Source of the DNA: Gnetum montanum
Lineage: Eukaryota; Streptophyta; Gnetopsida; Gnetales; Gnetaceae
Assembly (NCBI GenBank): GCA_015680685.1
Contig: MNCI01000967.1
Span: forward strand, 126,964-190,963
Direction of reading: 5' to 3'
DNA length: 64,000 nt
Below are positions 1-11,990 of this stretch, piece after piece (within the stretch, counting starts at the first letter, position 1; the number at the start of each line of letters is the position of its first letter). A model generated the notes under the pieces. The model searched no databases. It was not told where the DNA came from and was given only the letters and a program-made list of their open reading frames with translations. The position numbers and the translations under genes are program-made.

Positions 1-2270
1 ATATGTTCATAACCATCCTAATTAGACTCAAGGACTACATTCACCTAAGGAAAATAATCCTAAAGGAGATGAAGTAAGTTCTAGACTAGGGGAGGCCTCA
101 AGGCCTAGAACCTCCTCAAAACCTAGAAAAGATAAATCAAGGAACCAAAGGGAGAACTATAGAAGCCATTATGATTCTCCCAACTCCTCATCTTCCTCTT
201 CCTCTTCAATGTCTAGTTCTAATGAAGATGAACGTAGGTATAGCAATAAAGCTCCACTATGAGGTCAAGGTAAGAATAGAAATCAAAACCAAGGGCAAAC
301 TCAAAGACATCAAAATGCACATAGAAAAAATCATCACAATCAAACAAATAGAAATAGAAATTTTTACCATGACATGTCTGATGATGGTGAACCCTTGTTG
401 GCCACTAAGAGTAGGACGCAAATCATAGAGGTAGTTAAAATACCCCACAAGCATCACAAGGAAAGTTGCATCAAAAGGCTTGATATGAATAGCATCCCTA
501 AATTTGTGGGAGGGTATAATTTTGATCCACAACATTATTTACAAGCCTTCCATGATGCTTGTGTCCTACAAAACATTGAAAGTGGATGGCAAAAGCTTAA
601 GCTATTTTCTAGGATACCAATAGAAAAAGCCAAATTGTGGTATAAATAATTGAGAAAAAATTCAATCCATTGGTGGTCCACAATGTTGGAACTCTTCAAT
701 GAGAAATACCAAACATATGCAAGGGTGTCCAAGAATGGAAACAAAAACAACATGAACCCTTGGATATGGCCCTAGAAAGATCCTACTCTCTACTATGTAG
801 ATGTCCAAGCCATAATTTCTCTAAGGAAGAGCAACTTTTCCACATCATAGATGGGCTTCATAGTCAAACGAGAGAGACCCTTGGGAGGTATGCTTAAGGT
901 TGATTATACAAACTAAGAACCCATTAGATTCAAAAGCTAATCAAGCGTATGTCAAAAGAAGAAAGAGAGCTATGGAAATGAGAGAATGTTGAGGAATATC
1001 ACAGGGACCCAACTCTTCAAAAGAAGAGGGTTCATCTCTATGATAAGGAAAAAGAAGCAACTCTCGATGAGGTGATTTCACAACAAACCTTGCCAATTCA
1101 ACACTCTATTGCTAAACTTCAAGTAAGGCTAGATAAGATGTTGGAATGGATAAATGAGAAAGTTACAACTTGTATAGAAACCTTAGAGGAGAGAGTAATG
1201 CAAAAAAAAAAAATAAAGTAACCATAAAAAAATGAAGAAAAGGGACCAAGAGATAGGTAAGAACACTAATCAACAAACAGAGGAAATGGCTGTAGAAGAA
1301 GAGGTTATAGACTTAACCACTGAAGAAGATGATGGATGTGACATCTACATATATGACCATCCAAAGGGCTACTACCCAATCATGTTACATCTACATGAGT
1401 ATTGGGCTTTTGCATTGAATCTCAAGTTCATGCAAAAGAAAATGCCTAGGGAATTATCTTTCTCACAAGGTAATCATAGATAGTCCTACAACCAATAGTA
1501 CTATCCTTGTGGGACTTCTTATCAGCCTCAAAACTACTATCAATCATAGTGGTAGAACCCACAGTCATGGGGGAGGCCATCATCAAACTAGTGTTACCAT
1601 TATTATCAACTAGATCCATTTGGCTACTACATTCAATAACCTATTTCACCAACTAGTTCTGCTTCCTCTACCTCAAATCACTACTACTACTCTCCCAAAT
1701 ATCATCAACCTACAACATCTTCTATGATATCACCACCTCACACCTCTTACCATTCATCATATCCTTAATATTCTCATACTCCTCTCCATCACATGTCAAA
1801 GCTAGCAACATAGGAAGGTTTAGTACCCCAACATTAACGAAAGAATGTCACTTGTGCTATGAACGTACACAGAAATGATAATGCTAATAGATCTCCACCA
1901 CAATTTCAGAAACACCCTTTCTTTAGGATTGTTTGCAGCTATAAGCATAAGACTTGTGGACCTACTAACTCATCCAAACCAGCACAATGCCAATCAAGTG
2001 CAACACCCTTCCTTTCAGAACCAATGTCCTCCAATCATATGCAAAGACCAACATCCATCATTACTCCAACACCTAATAGAAATGATGAATCTAGCACTAT
2101 GGAGAGATAGAAGAATCCATGCATCACTAATTATGATAAAGGGTATAGTCATGGGCTAGACATCCATAAAGTTAACACAATTTCTATTCTAATCCATTGT
2201 ATGTTTCAAAACCAAGTGTGTGAGCAACAACCCATCTATGTAGTCACTAATAAACTAGAAGATACCTAAT
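1..2270 (+). pseudogene. Ty3-type gag pseudogene, copy A (5' end outside window)
   Basis: One decayed reading frame starts before the window. It has a basic, Asn/Gln- and Ser-rich N-terminal part (positions 100-380), then a retrotransposon gag core at about 480-960. Seen in the core are PKFVGGYNFDP, LQAFHDACVLQNIE, AKLWYK, YQTYARVS, EPLDMALERSYSLL and HIIDGL, which align block by block with the better-preserved copy at 10,145-11,182. A helical segment (LDKMLEWINEK, about 1130-1165) and a long Ser/Pro/Tyr/Gln-rich tail to about 2270 follow. In-frame stops occur near 260 and at 647-649, and several TAG codons lie in the tail. Gag would form the virus-like particle. No CCHC knuckle, protease or polymerase follows. 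Copy relationships are seen directly; the gag assignment rests on the core pattern. Confidence 0.75.
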
Positions 2271-3715
2271 GACTTGAAAATGAAGATTTGACATTGTTTC
2301 ACAAATGCATGATGCCTACCTGCCCACTTATTAATTCTTATCATGGTCAAAAGCTTAGTTGTGGGGGAGATGCCCCATCCTAAAACCAAGAATTAGTAAG
2401 TGTTTTTCACCTTTTTATTTTACAATTTTTTCTCATTTTCTCATTCTTGATACAAATGTTTTTCATTCTTTTCAATTTTTTTCCACACTTTGTTTTCATT
2501 TCCTTTGGTAGTAATCTTGTTTGTGAATAAAACAACAAGATGTAGCCCATTGAGGTGAGGTTTTATTTATGTTGTCAAAGTCATGAGGGACTAACTATTT
2601 GGACAATGAGGCCACATCATCCATCCATCCATCCCATCAATAAGAGGTTCTTACCATGGTCATAATGATATTCTCTTTCATCATCAAAATAAAAATACAC
2701 TCGTAATCATTATGCTTGGATAGACAAGTAAAGAACCAAGTGGGAATGCAAAGGGTGTGACATCAAGGGGATTTGTGAATTCTCTTGGATTGCTTTTGTA
2801 TGTTCTATCATGTTGCTAATGTTGTAATTATATCCTTGTAGATCTAATGAAAAATGGAAGTAAGAGTACAATAAGTGCTGCCTTTCCATATCACTAGAAA
2901 GACATGTTACCTATGTCTAAAGGTAGTCCTATGGTAAGGTTGACATAGATTAAAATAAAATAAAAGAGCACTGAATAAATTTCTAAGGGTCCCATTGGAA
3001 AGACATGTTACCCATGCCTAAAGGTAGTGGCTTCTTAGAAATAAAAAAAAAGGAGGGGGGGGGGGGGGGGGAGATTGGTTTGTGTGGGGGAAAAGAGAAG
3101 TGTCATGAATAAACTCCTTCCTTGGACAAAATGCCAAGTGATGCTACTCCTTGCAATGATGGTAGTCTTATGGTTGTTAATCCAAAAGATAAAATAATGC
3201 GATGTCACTGGAACACGGTTTGGACTTTGTTTGAATCTTGAAAAGAATGGGTAATGATTACTTTAACCATTAATAACACATAAGGATTCATTATGCCTAT
3301 GGTAAGGCACCTCACGTTCCAATTTCTACAATCCTTTCTAAAATCCAAACATTTTTAGATGTGGTTATACAAGGGCATTAAGGGGTAGAGCCTACTTTAG
3401 GGAGGACCCACTTATATAACTTTTGTAATTTGTACTTGTTTGATACAATTGCATCATCTTGAACCTTCCAAATGCATAAATGTCTATTTCAACAACTTTC
3501 CTTATCATAGAACCTGTCTATTCTATATCATGGACTCGGTAGCCTTTTCTTACATCTTCCAAAGCTTTTAATTCTTGTGATTCCATCTTCTAACATTACT
3601 AGTGCCTAAATATGAATTTTCACTTATCCCAGATCTTTGGACTTTACATGAAACCTTCCAACCAATCATAGAGCTTAATTTTCCATGTTGAATGTCCCCA
3701 TGAGATGTAATTTTA
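2271..3715. other. Non-coding spacer of element A
   Basis: No coding potential is visible. It includes a GTTGTGGGGGAGATG stretch near 2357, two diverged copies of a segment around AGAAAGACATGTTACC (about 2896 and 2998), and a G homopolymer of about 20 bases at 3053-3072. The corresponding stretch of element B (12,060-13,415) is recognisably similar, so the spacer belongs to the element. Confidence 0.6.
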
Positions 3716-3719
3716 ATAC

Positions 3720-3800
3720 CCCCGATATTTGATGGGAGTTGATATCAACTACCTCGATGTTAGGTACTTGATATAGAGTTGACAAAAACCTATAAATATG
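3720..3800 (+). promoter_or_regulatory. Internal promoter of element A (GATATC-type repeats plus TATA)
   Basis: Repeated ATATC/GATAT-type words (CGATATTTGAT, GTTGATATCAAC, CTTGATATAG) precede a TATA box TATAAATA at 3791-3798. The same arrangement precedes the TATA box in this family's LTRs and recurs at 13,416-13,487 in element B. It lies about 550 bp upstream of the second ORF, so it probably drives a separate ORF2 transcript. The promoter role is inferred from position and conservation. Confidence 0.5.
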
Positions 3801-4350
3801 GCCCCCATGATGTTTCAAAATTCATTCTCATCAATGAAAGCTAGGAAATTTTTTGCATTTTTTCTCTCTTAACTAAGAGCTCTATGCATCCAACTTGCAC
3901 ACATGATATCTAGCTCCATACCACTCTGATTTCCATGGTTTTTGAACCTATTTGATCCTAGAGTGTTCAATTTTGTTGAGGAGGGGTGCTTATGTGGAAA
4001 ACTTGTGTCAATTTTTTGAATTTTCTATCACCCAGAAGGTATTATAAGGGTAAAAATGTTTAAAAAATTAAATTATTTCAATCAATAATTAGTTGTATGC
4101 ATGCCAAAATCTTTAATTATCTCACCTAAGAAGTCATAACCATCATTATAAGCCATACATAAGGGAAAAAGCTAATTTCAAAAGGGTCATAAAAGAAGTT
4201 AACACTTTTTGGGTATTTTTCTTAAAATTTTGCTAACTCTACAATCATATGAACTAAGAACTTAATGGAAATAAAGACATGAGTAAGGTATAAGCATATT
4301 GATGGTAAATGAAAACACCTTAGTAACACCAAATCCTTGATTGATTGTAG

Positions 4351-7103
4351 ATGGCCCTATAAAGAGGAGAAGAAGAAGGACCTTCGTAGGGTGCAAGAAA
4401 ATGTCCAAGAGGTGGTAGAGGCTAACTAGAAGAACAAGGCCCACCAGCTACACATGGAGAATAGGAGGCCTAATCATTTAGCATTCATTAAGAGGCCCTT
4501 TTTTAACGATAGTTGGTCCAAGCAAAGGTTGTAGGACCAAAGGGTCAAGTGTAGGGACAATGCCTCATGTTGTCCCAAGAATGCCTCCAAGCCATCCAAG
4601 AGTGATCCATGTTGACCATGGTCATTGTGGAAATGAACTTTGGACCATTCATGGAATTTTTCCTTGAGGCAATCAAAACTTAGCTTCAAGCATCGCTTTT
4701 ATGGCACATTCTTTTTGAAAGTGGGGAATGGTACCTTGATGAGGCATACCAATTCTGGCACAATAAAGAGGAGGGCACCACTGTCAACATTGGCAGAGTC
4801 TCTATTTCTTTCTTAGTCAAGGCCATTACAAAGGCTCTAAACATACCAAATGTGGGAACCAAGGTAGCACACGTGTCCAGAAGATCTGATGCAAAAATAA
4901 TGAAGCTATGGTTAAAGTGGGCATATAACAAAGAAGACAAAATATATAATGAGTTGACTCTGAAAGAGAAAATTTATTTCAAAATTGGCACATACCATCT
5001 ATTCCCCACTAAAGGGCTCAACAGAATATCAACCTACATGGCTAGAGGAAGTGTAATCTTGATGGGAAAATACAACAACCTTGCCCAATTGTACTTCATG
5101 GAGATTCAATGATAATCTGAGGAAAGAAAGGTAGGGAAGCTGATACTTCCATTTCCTTGCCTGATCAGAAAGCTATGCAAGCATGCCAGAATCCTAGGTT
5201 ACACCAATGACACTCCTAGGAGGGTCCAAAAATGCTTCATTTTCTAAGTTTTTTAAACTAGCAGCACCAAGGAAAGGCCTTGGTGAAGAGTAAGAATAAG
5301 AACCAAAAAAGAAGCAAGAGTAGGAACCAAAGAAGGAGCCAAAGCAAGAACCAAAGCAATAGTGAGAGCTATAAGTTCCACCACCACCATTGTAGGATTA
5401 TAGGCCCACAATGAGCCATCTACAGAAAATTACTGAAACTCTCAGCTAAGGAAGCAAGGATGAATCCAACCTCTTTCAATTCATTAATGTTGTTGTTCAA
5501 CCTACAGTTTCTATTGATCCATCAAGGGGGTAGATTCCGTTGCAATCAGAAGGAGAAGCCCAATGGTTGTAGTAGATCTTTGGAAATGCTACATCTTTCT
5601 AAGTGGTGCTTGAAATGGAAAAAGGTGCCATAGTCGTGGTCATGCAGCATCAAGATGTGGTAGGTGCAATAGAAGTAATAACAAACCACATTAAATAATC
5701 CTTTAATGTGCTTGTTGTGCTTCTGGTGGACTTGATTAGAACCAAAGATGCACAGATGTTAGCTGAGACTTCGATGACTACTACAGCTCATGAGGATGTG
5801 CTCGATAGATTATTGTAGATTGGGCAAGTTATGACAACCCTCTTTGACATCCTTATTGATGTCACTACAATACAATCTGACCTCATTGCCACCTAAGGAA
5901 AAATTGGTCATGGCAGAGACTAGGGTAGAGCATGTAGAAGCAGAGGTGCACTAATTGCAACAAGAGCTTGTCACCTTAAGAGTTGAAATATGGAATCCTT
6001 CTTAATTCATTTTGCTTCACTAGTTGGAGCAATTTTGAACAGAGTGACTAGGCTAATTACTTGAGTAGAACAAAGTGGTTGAACAAGAAAAGGAGAAACT
6101 AGTCTAGAATGCCTTAGCTATTGAAGCCTAAGCATATGCTCATGTGAAGGCATTAACCATTGCATAGGAAGAAAACAAGTAGCTTGCTGCTAACAATGTA
6201 AGGTTGACCATCGTTGAGAAGTAGAAAAATATTTTGGAAGAGAGCATTCACTAGTTGAGGGAGCAACAAGTGAGGATCAACCAAGACATAAGTAGATTGG
6301 CTAGAGAGAACTAAATCCTGTTAATGGAGGAGGTATGTGCAATATTCCAAAAGTCTATAATTGAGATAAGCACATGATAGAATTAGGCCAAGAAGAACAA
6401 GAAGCTGAAAGAGCACTTCTAAGACTAGATTAGCATGTATAAGTAAATCAATGAAAAAGAAATTCAAATGGTGAAGGCCTGCATCAATTCCACGTCAACA
6501 AAGAATCTTGACTAGCAACCCATCTTGGATAGCTACACCTTGGTCCACCAAGCAGAAGTGAAAAATAAGGACCTACAAATTGAATATTTGAAGGAGTGCA
6601 TGGCATTAACTAACCTTTGTTATGTTAATCTTGTCATGTTAATAGCAAGTCAGCCTAGAAATGAATTGAAACAAGAAGTAGCAGCCACCTATGCTTTATA
6701 TGAGAAAGAGTTTGCATATAAGAAAGATGTTCTACAAAAACTCTATGTGGCAACCTTGGAACTAGAAACAATTAAGGGTCACTACCATGGGTAGAGAGAT
6801 GTAACTTCAAACCTAGCTAAGAGATTAATAGATTATCATGAATTGAGAGAAAAGGCTAGAGCTTTTAAGGAGAAATAGAGGTAATTTGTGACATGGTATG
6901 TCAAAGTGAATAAGATGTTTCCACAGTTTCCGTGTTTGTGGGATGTACCGGTTCCAACACACATTGGATCATTAGCCTAGATGGTGCATGACCCAAGAAT
7001 GGAGGAGAACTTGCAGGCGCTCCTAAATCGTTACAAATTTTAGAAGCCTGACAACAAAGGGAAGTAGCCAATGGAAGAGCCACCACCTCTAAGAACTACA
7101 TAG
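4351..7103 (+). pseudogene. Second ORF (accessory, env-position-like) of element A, decayed
   Basis: The region opens just after a splice acceptor (TTGATTGTAG at 4341-4350) that is conserved in element B, then reads RWPYKEEKKKDLRRVQ in the preferred frame. Best-preserved blocks are VNIGRVSISFLVKAIT (about 4780-4830), a helical stretch ending YNELTLKEKIYFKIGTYHLF (about 4950-5000) and ISTYMARGSVILMGK (about 5030-5075). After a Lys/Gln-rich hinge (5280-5370) comes a long heptad-like, probably coiled-coil part (5850-6880), ending at the TAG at 7101-7103. Many in-frame stops, mostly TAG, break it. No polymerase motif occurs anywhere. The pattern 'V-I-x-[SD]-x4-I-x3-L-x-[IV]-P' resembles accessory/env-position proteins of Athila/Tat-type plant elements; that is family-level inference and its function is unknown. 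Confidence 0.6.
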
Positions 7104-7277
7104 CTTGTCCAATTTTATTGTTTTGTCATGTTATGTCCATTTTTTTCAAACACCACTACGGCATGTAGAGTTAGTTTGTGTCTATTAGAGTCAGTTAATA
7201 ACCCCATATATTCCCAATATTTTGTAAAGAACTTGTTTCTCATTTTGTATAACTTGAGGATAAGTTTTCATTCAGTC

Positions 7278-7286
7278 GTGGGGGTA
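7278..7286 (+). other. Polypurine tract of element A
   Basis: GTGGGGGTA lies directly before the LTR start TGATGAGT. This is the expected place for plus-strand DNA priming in an LTR retrotransposon. Its position fixes the left edge of the 3' LTR. Confidence 0.6.
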
Positions 7287-8168
7287 TGATGAGTCATGTT
7301 TTGGTAGGGATCTAATATCGAATATCCAATATTGGGACTACATTATCAAGTATCTGATATCGGGGCACAACCTCTAATGTCAAGGATCCAATACCACCGC
7401 ATCCATTCTAGCTTATAAATACAACACTTGGGTGCATGGTTTGTAGGTAGAGAGATATAGATTTTAGATGTAGACATAGAGAAGTTTTGTTAGTTTGTTT
7501 CCAGTGCATGCCCGCAATGTGATGTTAAGTGATTATACGACATCCTTATTTGAGTGTGACGTACTTGGATACATTACATGTTTGACAATAAAGATCAAGA
7601 TTACTTCCATCATTGTAGCATCCACTTAGCTTTATTATTGTTAATTACTTAAAGTCTTAATATTTTCCTTAGTTAATGTTTATCATTTATTACTCTTTAT
7701 TATTTCTATCATTAAGCAAAATGAGCAGGACTAATCGTAAGTGCTTAAGTATAATTACTTGGTAACCCAATAGTGTTATCGTTTAGTATGCCCAATAATG
7801 GTATGCTTGGTAATCCTAGCTGTAGTGGCACGAAGGCCAAGGCATGTATGGAAGGTTAGGAATGGATACTCATTGCACATAGGCTAATTTAAAATTTACT
7901 TTCCATTGTTAATTAGTAAATAATTGATTTTCTTATTATTGTTAGGAGTGACCCAAGGTCAAAACAACATCAATTATCATATGCCTCACTTTGGACTAAA
8001 TCATATGTGACAAAGCTACCACTAGTCCAAGTGGGAAGATAGCGAACTGTGATCAAGACATAATGATCTAGATGCCACAACTAGTTCCATCCACGGAATT
8101 CAACCAGATCATGCATAAACGCTTGTGATTTGTATGGTTAGACATAAGGGGTACCTCGCTACTTATTA
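7287..8168 (+). repeat. 3' LTR of element A (882 bp)
   Basis: It starts TGATGAGT directly after the polypurine tract and ends CTACTTATTA, the mutated counterpart of CCACTCATCA in LTR B. It contains GATATC/CAATATC-type words (about 7310-7370), a TATA box TATAAATA at 7414-7421 and AATAAA within the motif CAATAAAGATCAAG near 7588. The internal blocks CTTGGTAAYCC and CACTAGTCCAAGTGGGAAGA are shared with LTR B. Promoter and poly(A) elements therefore lie where an LTR needs them. Confidence 0.8.
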
Positions 8169-8170
8169 AA

Positions 8171-8747
8171 TGACAATAAGATCAAGATTGATTCATATTC
8201 ATTGTAGCATTTTGACTTAGAATAAATATACTTTTAATGCAATTTACTTTTGATATACTTATTTAATATTTACATTTTCATGCATATTAATCAACTGGTG
8301 AAATGAGTGCAACCAGTTTCAAGTGTAAACACTTATTTAGTTGGTAATCCCAACAACGTTATTACTTGATTCACCCAATAGCATAACACTTGGTAATCCT
8401 AGTAGTGGATATGTGAGTTCAGGACATGTATGACAAGCTCAAAATGGACACTCATCACTTTTAGGCTAGCTTAGAATTTACCTTCTTGTTATTAAATAGA
8501 TTAATTAATTAATTTCTATATTATCATTCAATTAGTTTAAGGGCCACACAACATCAATAATCATATGCCTCACTCTAGACTAAACCATTTGTGACCAAAC
8601 TACCACTAGTCCAAGTGATAAGATAACGATTTGTGATCAATGCTTAAAAATCTAGATACCACACTAGTATCATCCATGGAATTCGATCAAATTGCACATG
8701 GATGCTTGTGATTCGTATGGTTGGGCATATGGGGTACTCGTCGGTCA
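8171..8747 (+). repeat. Second, 5'-truncated LTR copy in tandem with LTR A
   Basis: The sequence restarts at the internal LTR motif TGACAATAAGATCAAG, equivalent to about 7583 in LTR A. It then repeats the rest of the LTR through the GGTACTCGTCGGTCATCA end. It lacks the promoter part. Unequal exchange or a second truncated insertion would explain it. Confidence 0.75.
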
Positions 8748-9180
8748 TCATTTATCATTAGCTAAACTAAAAGCAACTACATTACTTTCTTCCACTATGA
8801 TTTTTGTTTGAAAGATAATTTGATGTGCTTTTGTTATAAGATGAGGAATATGTGTACTATAGACCTCAAAGGTTTCCTTGCTAAAACCTTCAAAAGAAAA
8901 ACTAAAAGAAAACTAATTTCCTAAAAAAATGTTAATAGTCTCAAGATTTATAGTGATGGAATCATTTATCCAAAATGAACCCATAAGTTGAAATAATGAC
9001 ATCAATAGTCATACCACTAAGTTAACACATTTCTTTAAGTGGTCCTAAGTATTATGTTGATAAAAAATTACAAATTATTCTCTAATTTTTCTAATGTAGT
9101 ATGCTAATAAAAAATTTCCAATTCTTAACATGTACTTATAGATAAATTATTTAAGGTATTTAGCCTAGTGGTAAGACTCT
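8748..9180. other. Spacer between LTR remnants
   Basis: AT-rich sequence with no ORF or repeat that I recognise. It separates the LTR duplicate from LTR B. Confidence 0.5.
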
Positions 9181-10004
9181 TGATGAGTCGTCATTTGGGC
9201 GACCACGATATCGCGTATGCAATATCACAACCCAGCCATGATATCACATACACAATATCGCAGCCTTTCTCCTCATTTATAAATAAGAGGTAGAAAAATG
9301 AGTTAGTATCAAGTATTAAGTAGTTCTTAGTTTAAGTGTTTAATTCTTTTCTCTCAACCCTTTTCCTCTTAGTGTATGCACACAATGTGGTGATTGTAAT
9401 TGTACGGCATCCTTATTCGAGTGTGACATACTTGGACATGCACATGATCAACAATAAAGATCGAGATTACTTCATCATTGCAACATTCACTTAGTTTAAT
9501 TATTTAATTGTTATTGTTATTTACTACTTTCCTAGTTAATCTCTCTCATCCTTAAACTCATGTTAAATGTGGAATGAGTACGACTTGATTATGAGCATTT
9601 AAGTGTGACTACTTGGTAACCCAGTAGCGTATCTAGGATTTACGCTTGGTAATCCCAGTGGTAGTCGTGCATGAAGTCCAAGATGTGTACGGATAATCGA
9701 GGAACGGATGCTCATCGCACTTAGGCTAGCTAGATTCTCTCTCACCCTTTCTCTCTTAGCTTAGTTAACATTATCTTCCATTGCCTTTAGGAGTAGCATT
9801 AGGTTAGAAACACATCATACACCTCACTCTGGACTAAACCATACGTGACACAGTTAACACTAGTCCAGGTGGGAAGACAGCGAACTGCGACCTAAGGTTA
9901 ATTGTCTAGATGCCACAACTAGTCCTTCTGCGGAGTTCAACCAGATTGCGCATGTAATGCTCACATTCGTATGGTTGAGTGTAGGGGTACCTCGCCACTC
10001 ATCA
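9181..10004 (+). repeat. 5' LTR of element B (824 bp)
   Basis: A complete LTR: start TGATGAGT, end ACTCATCA (a perfect 8 bp terminal inverted repeat), immediately followed by the primer-binding site. U3 holds a cluster of GATATC words at 9207-9260 (CGATATCGCGTATGCAATATC and related), then TATAAATA at 9278-9285. The CAATAAAGATCGAG poly(A)-type motif is near 9453. It is the best reference copy for the LTRs at 7287, 17,003 and 47,819. Confidence 0.85.
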
Positions 10005-10005
10005 T

Positions 10006-10023
10006 TGGTGTTGTTGTCAGGGA
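10006..10023 (+). other. Primer-binding site of element B (tRNA-Asp type)
   Basis: TGGTGTTGTTGTCAGGGA directly follows the LTR end. It is a C-to-T and G-to-A decayed version of TGGCACCGTTGCCGGGGA, preserved in element C. That sequence is the complement of the 3' end of plant tRNA-Asp apart from one base. Athila elements are known to use tRNA-Asp. Confidence 0.75.
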
Positions 10024-10144
10024 CGGTACTAGTTATCTAGATTAGTTATATCATACAAGGTCACTGTATCGAAATTCACGATATATATTTTAGAAAGAAA
10101 TAATTATAAAAGTCACATATAAATTCACACACAATCTCACAAGC

Positions 10145-11990
10145 ATGCCTCTCCTACAAGACTACGATAATGCCACATATAGTGAGGAAGTTCATTGGAG
10201 AACCAACGAATTATATGACAATGAAGATTGGAGTACACAACCTGAAGTGGGGGTTTCTTATAAACATAAACGGAAGCAACGTCATCTCAAGGCACGAAAG
10301 CATAACTTACTCAATGACGATGAACCCCTACTGGCCACTACAAGCTTAACGCAAATACAAGAGGTTGTTTGAATCTTCCATAAGCATCGTAAAGAGGGTT
10401 GTCTACCCAGGCTTGATTTAAACAGCTTCCCTAATTTCTCAGGAGGCTATGACTTAGATCCGCATCAAAATTTACAAGCCTTCTACGATGCCTATGCATG
10501 GAACAACATTGATAACAGTTGGTAAAAACTCAAGCTCTTCCCTATGACACTCGTTGGCCAAGCAAAAGTATGGTACAAATCGTTAAAACCAAATTCAATA
10601 CGACATTGGCCAACAATGGTAGAACTGTTTAGCGAAAGATATCAAACCTACGCAAGAGTGTCAGCTTTGAGGAAACAAATCCAAGAGTGGAAACAAGCAC
10701 AACATGAACCCTTGGACATGGCCTTAGAAAGATATTATGCATTGTTAAACAATTGTCTAGGCCATGAGTTCTCTGAGGAAAGGCTAATGTATCATATCAT
10801 TGATGGGCTTCGTGATGCAACAAGAGAAACCCTAGGGATGTATGCCCAAGGTCAACTATACGAACTACGAACCCATCAATTCAAAGAGCTTATTAAGTGG
10901 GTAGCAAAAGAAGAAGGAGAAATGGCTAGATGGGAGAGTGTTGAAAAACATCAACGGGACAAAAATCTCAACTTAACAAAGGTCCATAATCATAAAATGG
11001 AGAAATCAACCTATCATAAGGAGAAAGAACCATCTTTGCCAGTACAACAATCATTAGAGGAAGTCGAGGAAAATATCAATAAGATGTTGGAATGGATGCA
11101 TAAAAAGTGTGGAGAATATATCAATATTATTGGAGATAGAGTTTTGACAACCCAAGAAACAGGAAAGAAGGGAAGGAAATAAGAGCTCAATTACTAATCA
11201 CACGTATGAATGCAACATTTTCTTGTACGATCACCCCAAGGGCCAATGCCCAATATTTTTACATTTATATGAGCATTAGGGAAACACGTTACACCTAGAG
11301 TTCATATAGAGATACTGTGTTCGGTCATAGTGGCAACAATCCCAGTCATGGAGGAAGCCACCCCTAAACTGGAGACACCCTTCGTATCATTTGAACCCAA
11401 ACGCTTATCTAGTCCAATACTTTGTTTCTCCAACTGGGCCAACATACTCTATCTCACCACATTATCATTCTCCTTAATACTATCAGCCCATGACCTCAAC
11501 ACAACCACCACCTTATGCACCTTACACTTCTCCTAATTTTCAACATTCTCATCCTTTCCCTCCTTCTACATCACCACCAACTATTCCTAAGGTGCCTACA
11601 TCATAGCAACAACCTCCGAACATTACTTGTGCTACTATTGCCAACAGCAGTGAGAGACCTCAACAACATCGAAGGTGTCCCTTCTTTAGAAATGACCCTA
11701 GGAAGGGACAACACAATTCCAAGGTCACTGTATCCTCCAACTCAGCACAAGTCCAACCCTATGGTGCACCCTTATCTTCAAACCCAACACCTCATATCAC
11801 TTCATCAGGGCCACCAACTAACACTCCAACAACCATACGTTCCAATGAATACAACCATGGAGAGCAACATCCCGATCTTTGCATACCATCTAACAGTCCC
11901 AAATATCATAATGGGTTAACTCATTATCTAGAAACCACATCTCATAAATTGCCCCACTATGCTTACTATAATCAAGTGTGTGAACCCTGA
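10145..11990 (+). pseudogene. gag pseudogene of element B (best-preserved copy)
   Basis: ATG at 10,145 lies 122 bp after the primer-binding site and opens MPLLQDYDNATYSEEVHW. The frame continues to the TAA at 11,180-11,182, interrupted only by TGA at 10,370-10,372 and one TAA near 10,525. The last part is open for 212 codons (10,544-11,182) and contains the gag core: AKVWYKSLKPNSIRHWP, YQTYARVSALRKQIQEW, EPLDMALERYYALLN and LMYHIIDGL. It ends in a helical Glu/Lys-rich segment. A frameshifted Pro/Ser/Tyr-rich tail runs on to about 11,990. No zinc knuckle or protease follows. TAA in place of CAA and TGA in place of CGA suggest C-to-T decay. The role would be particle assembly. Confidence 0.8.

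Noticed and set aside
11515-11919. 134-codon + strand ORF, Leu/Pro/His-rich
   Set aside because: Out-of-frame reading of the gag tail of element B. The matching frame has the Pro/Ser/Tyr pattern shared with copy A.
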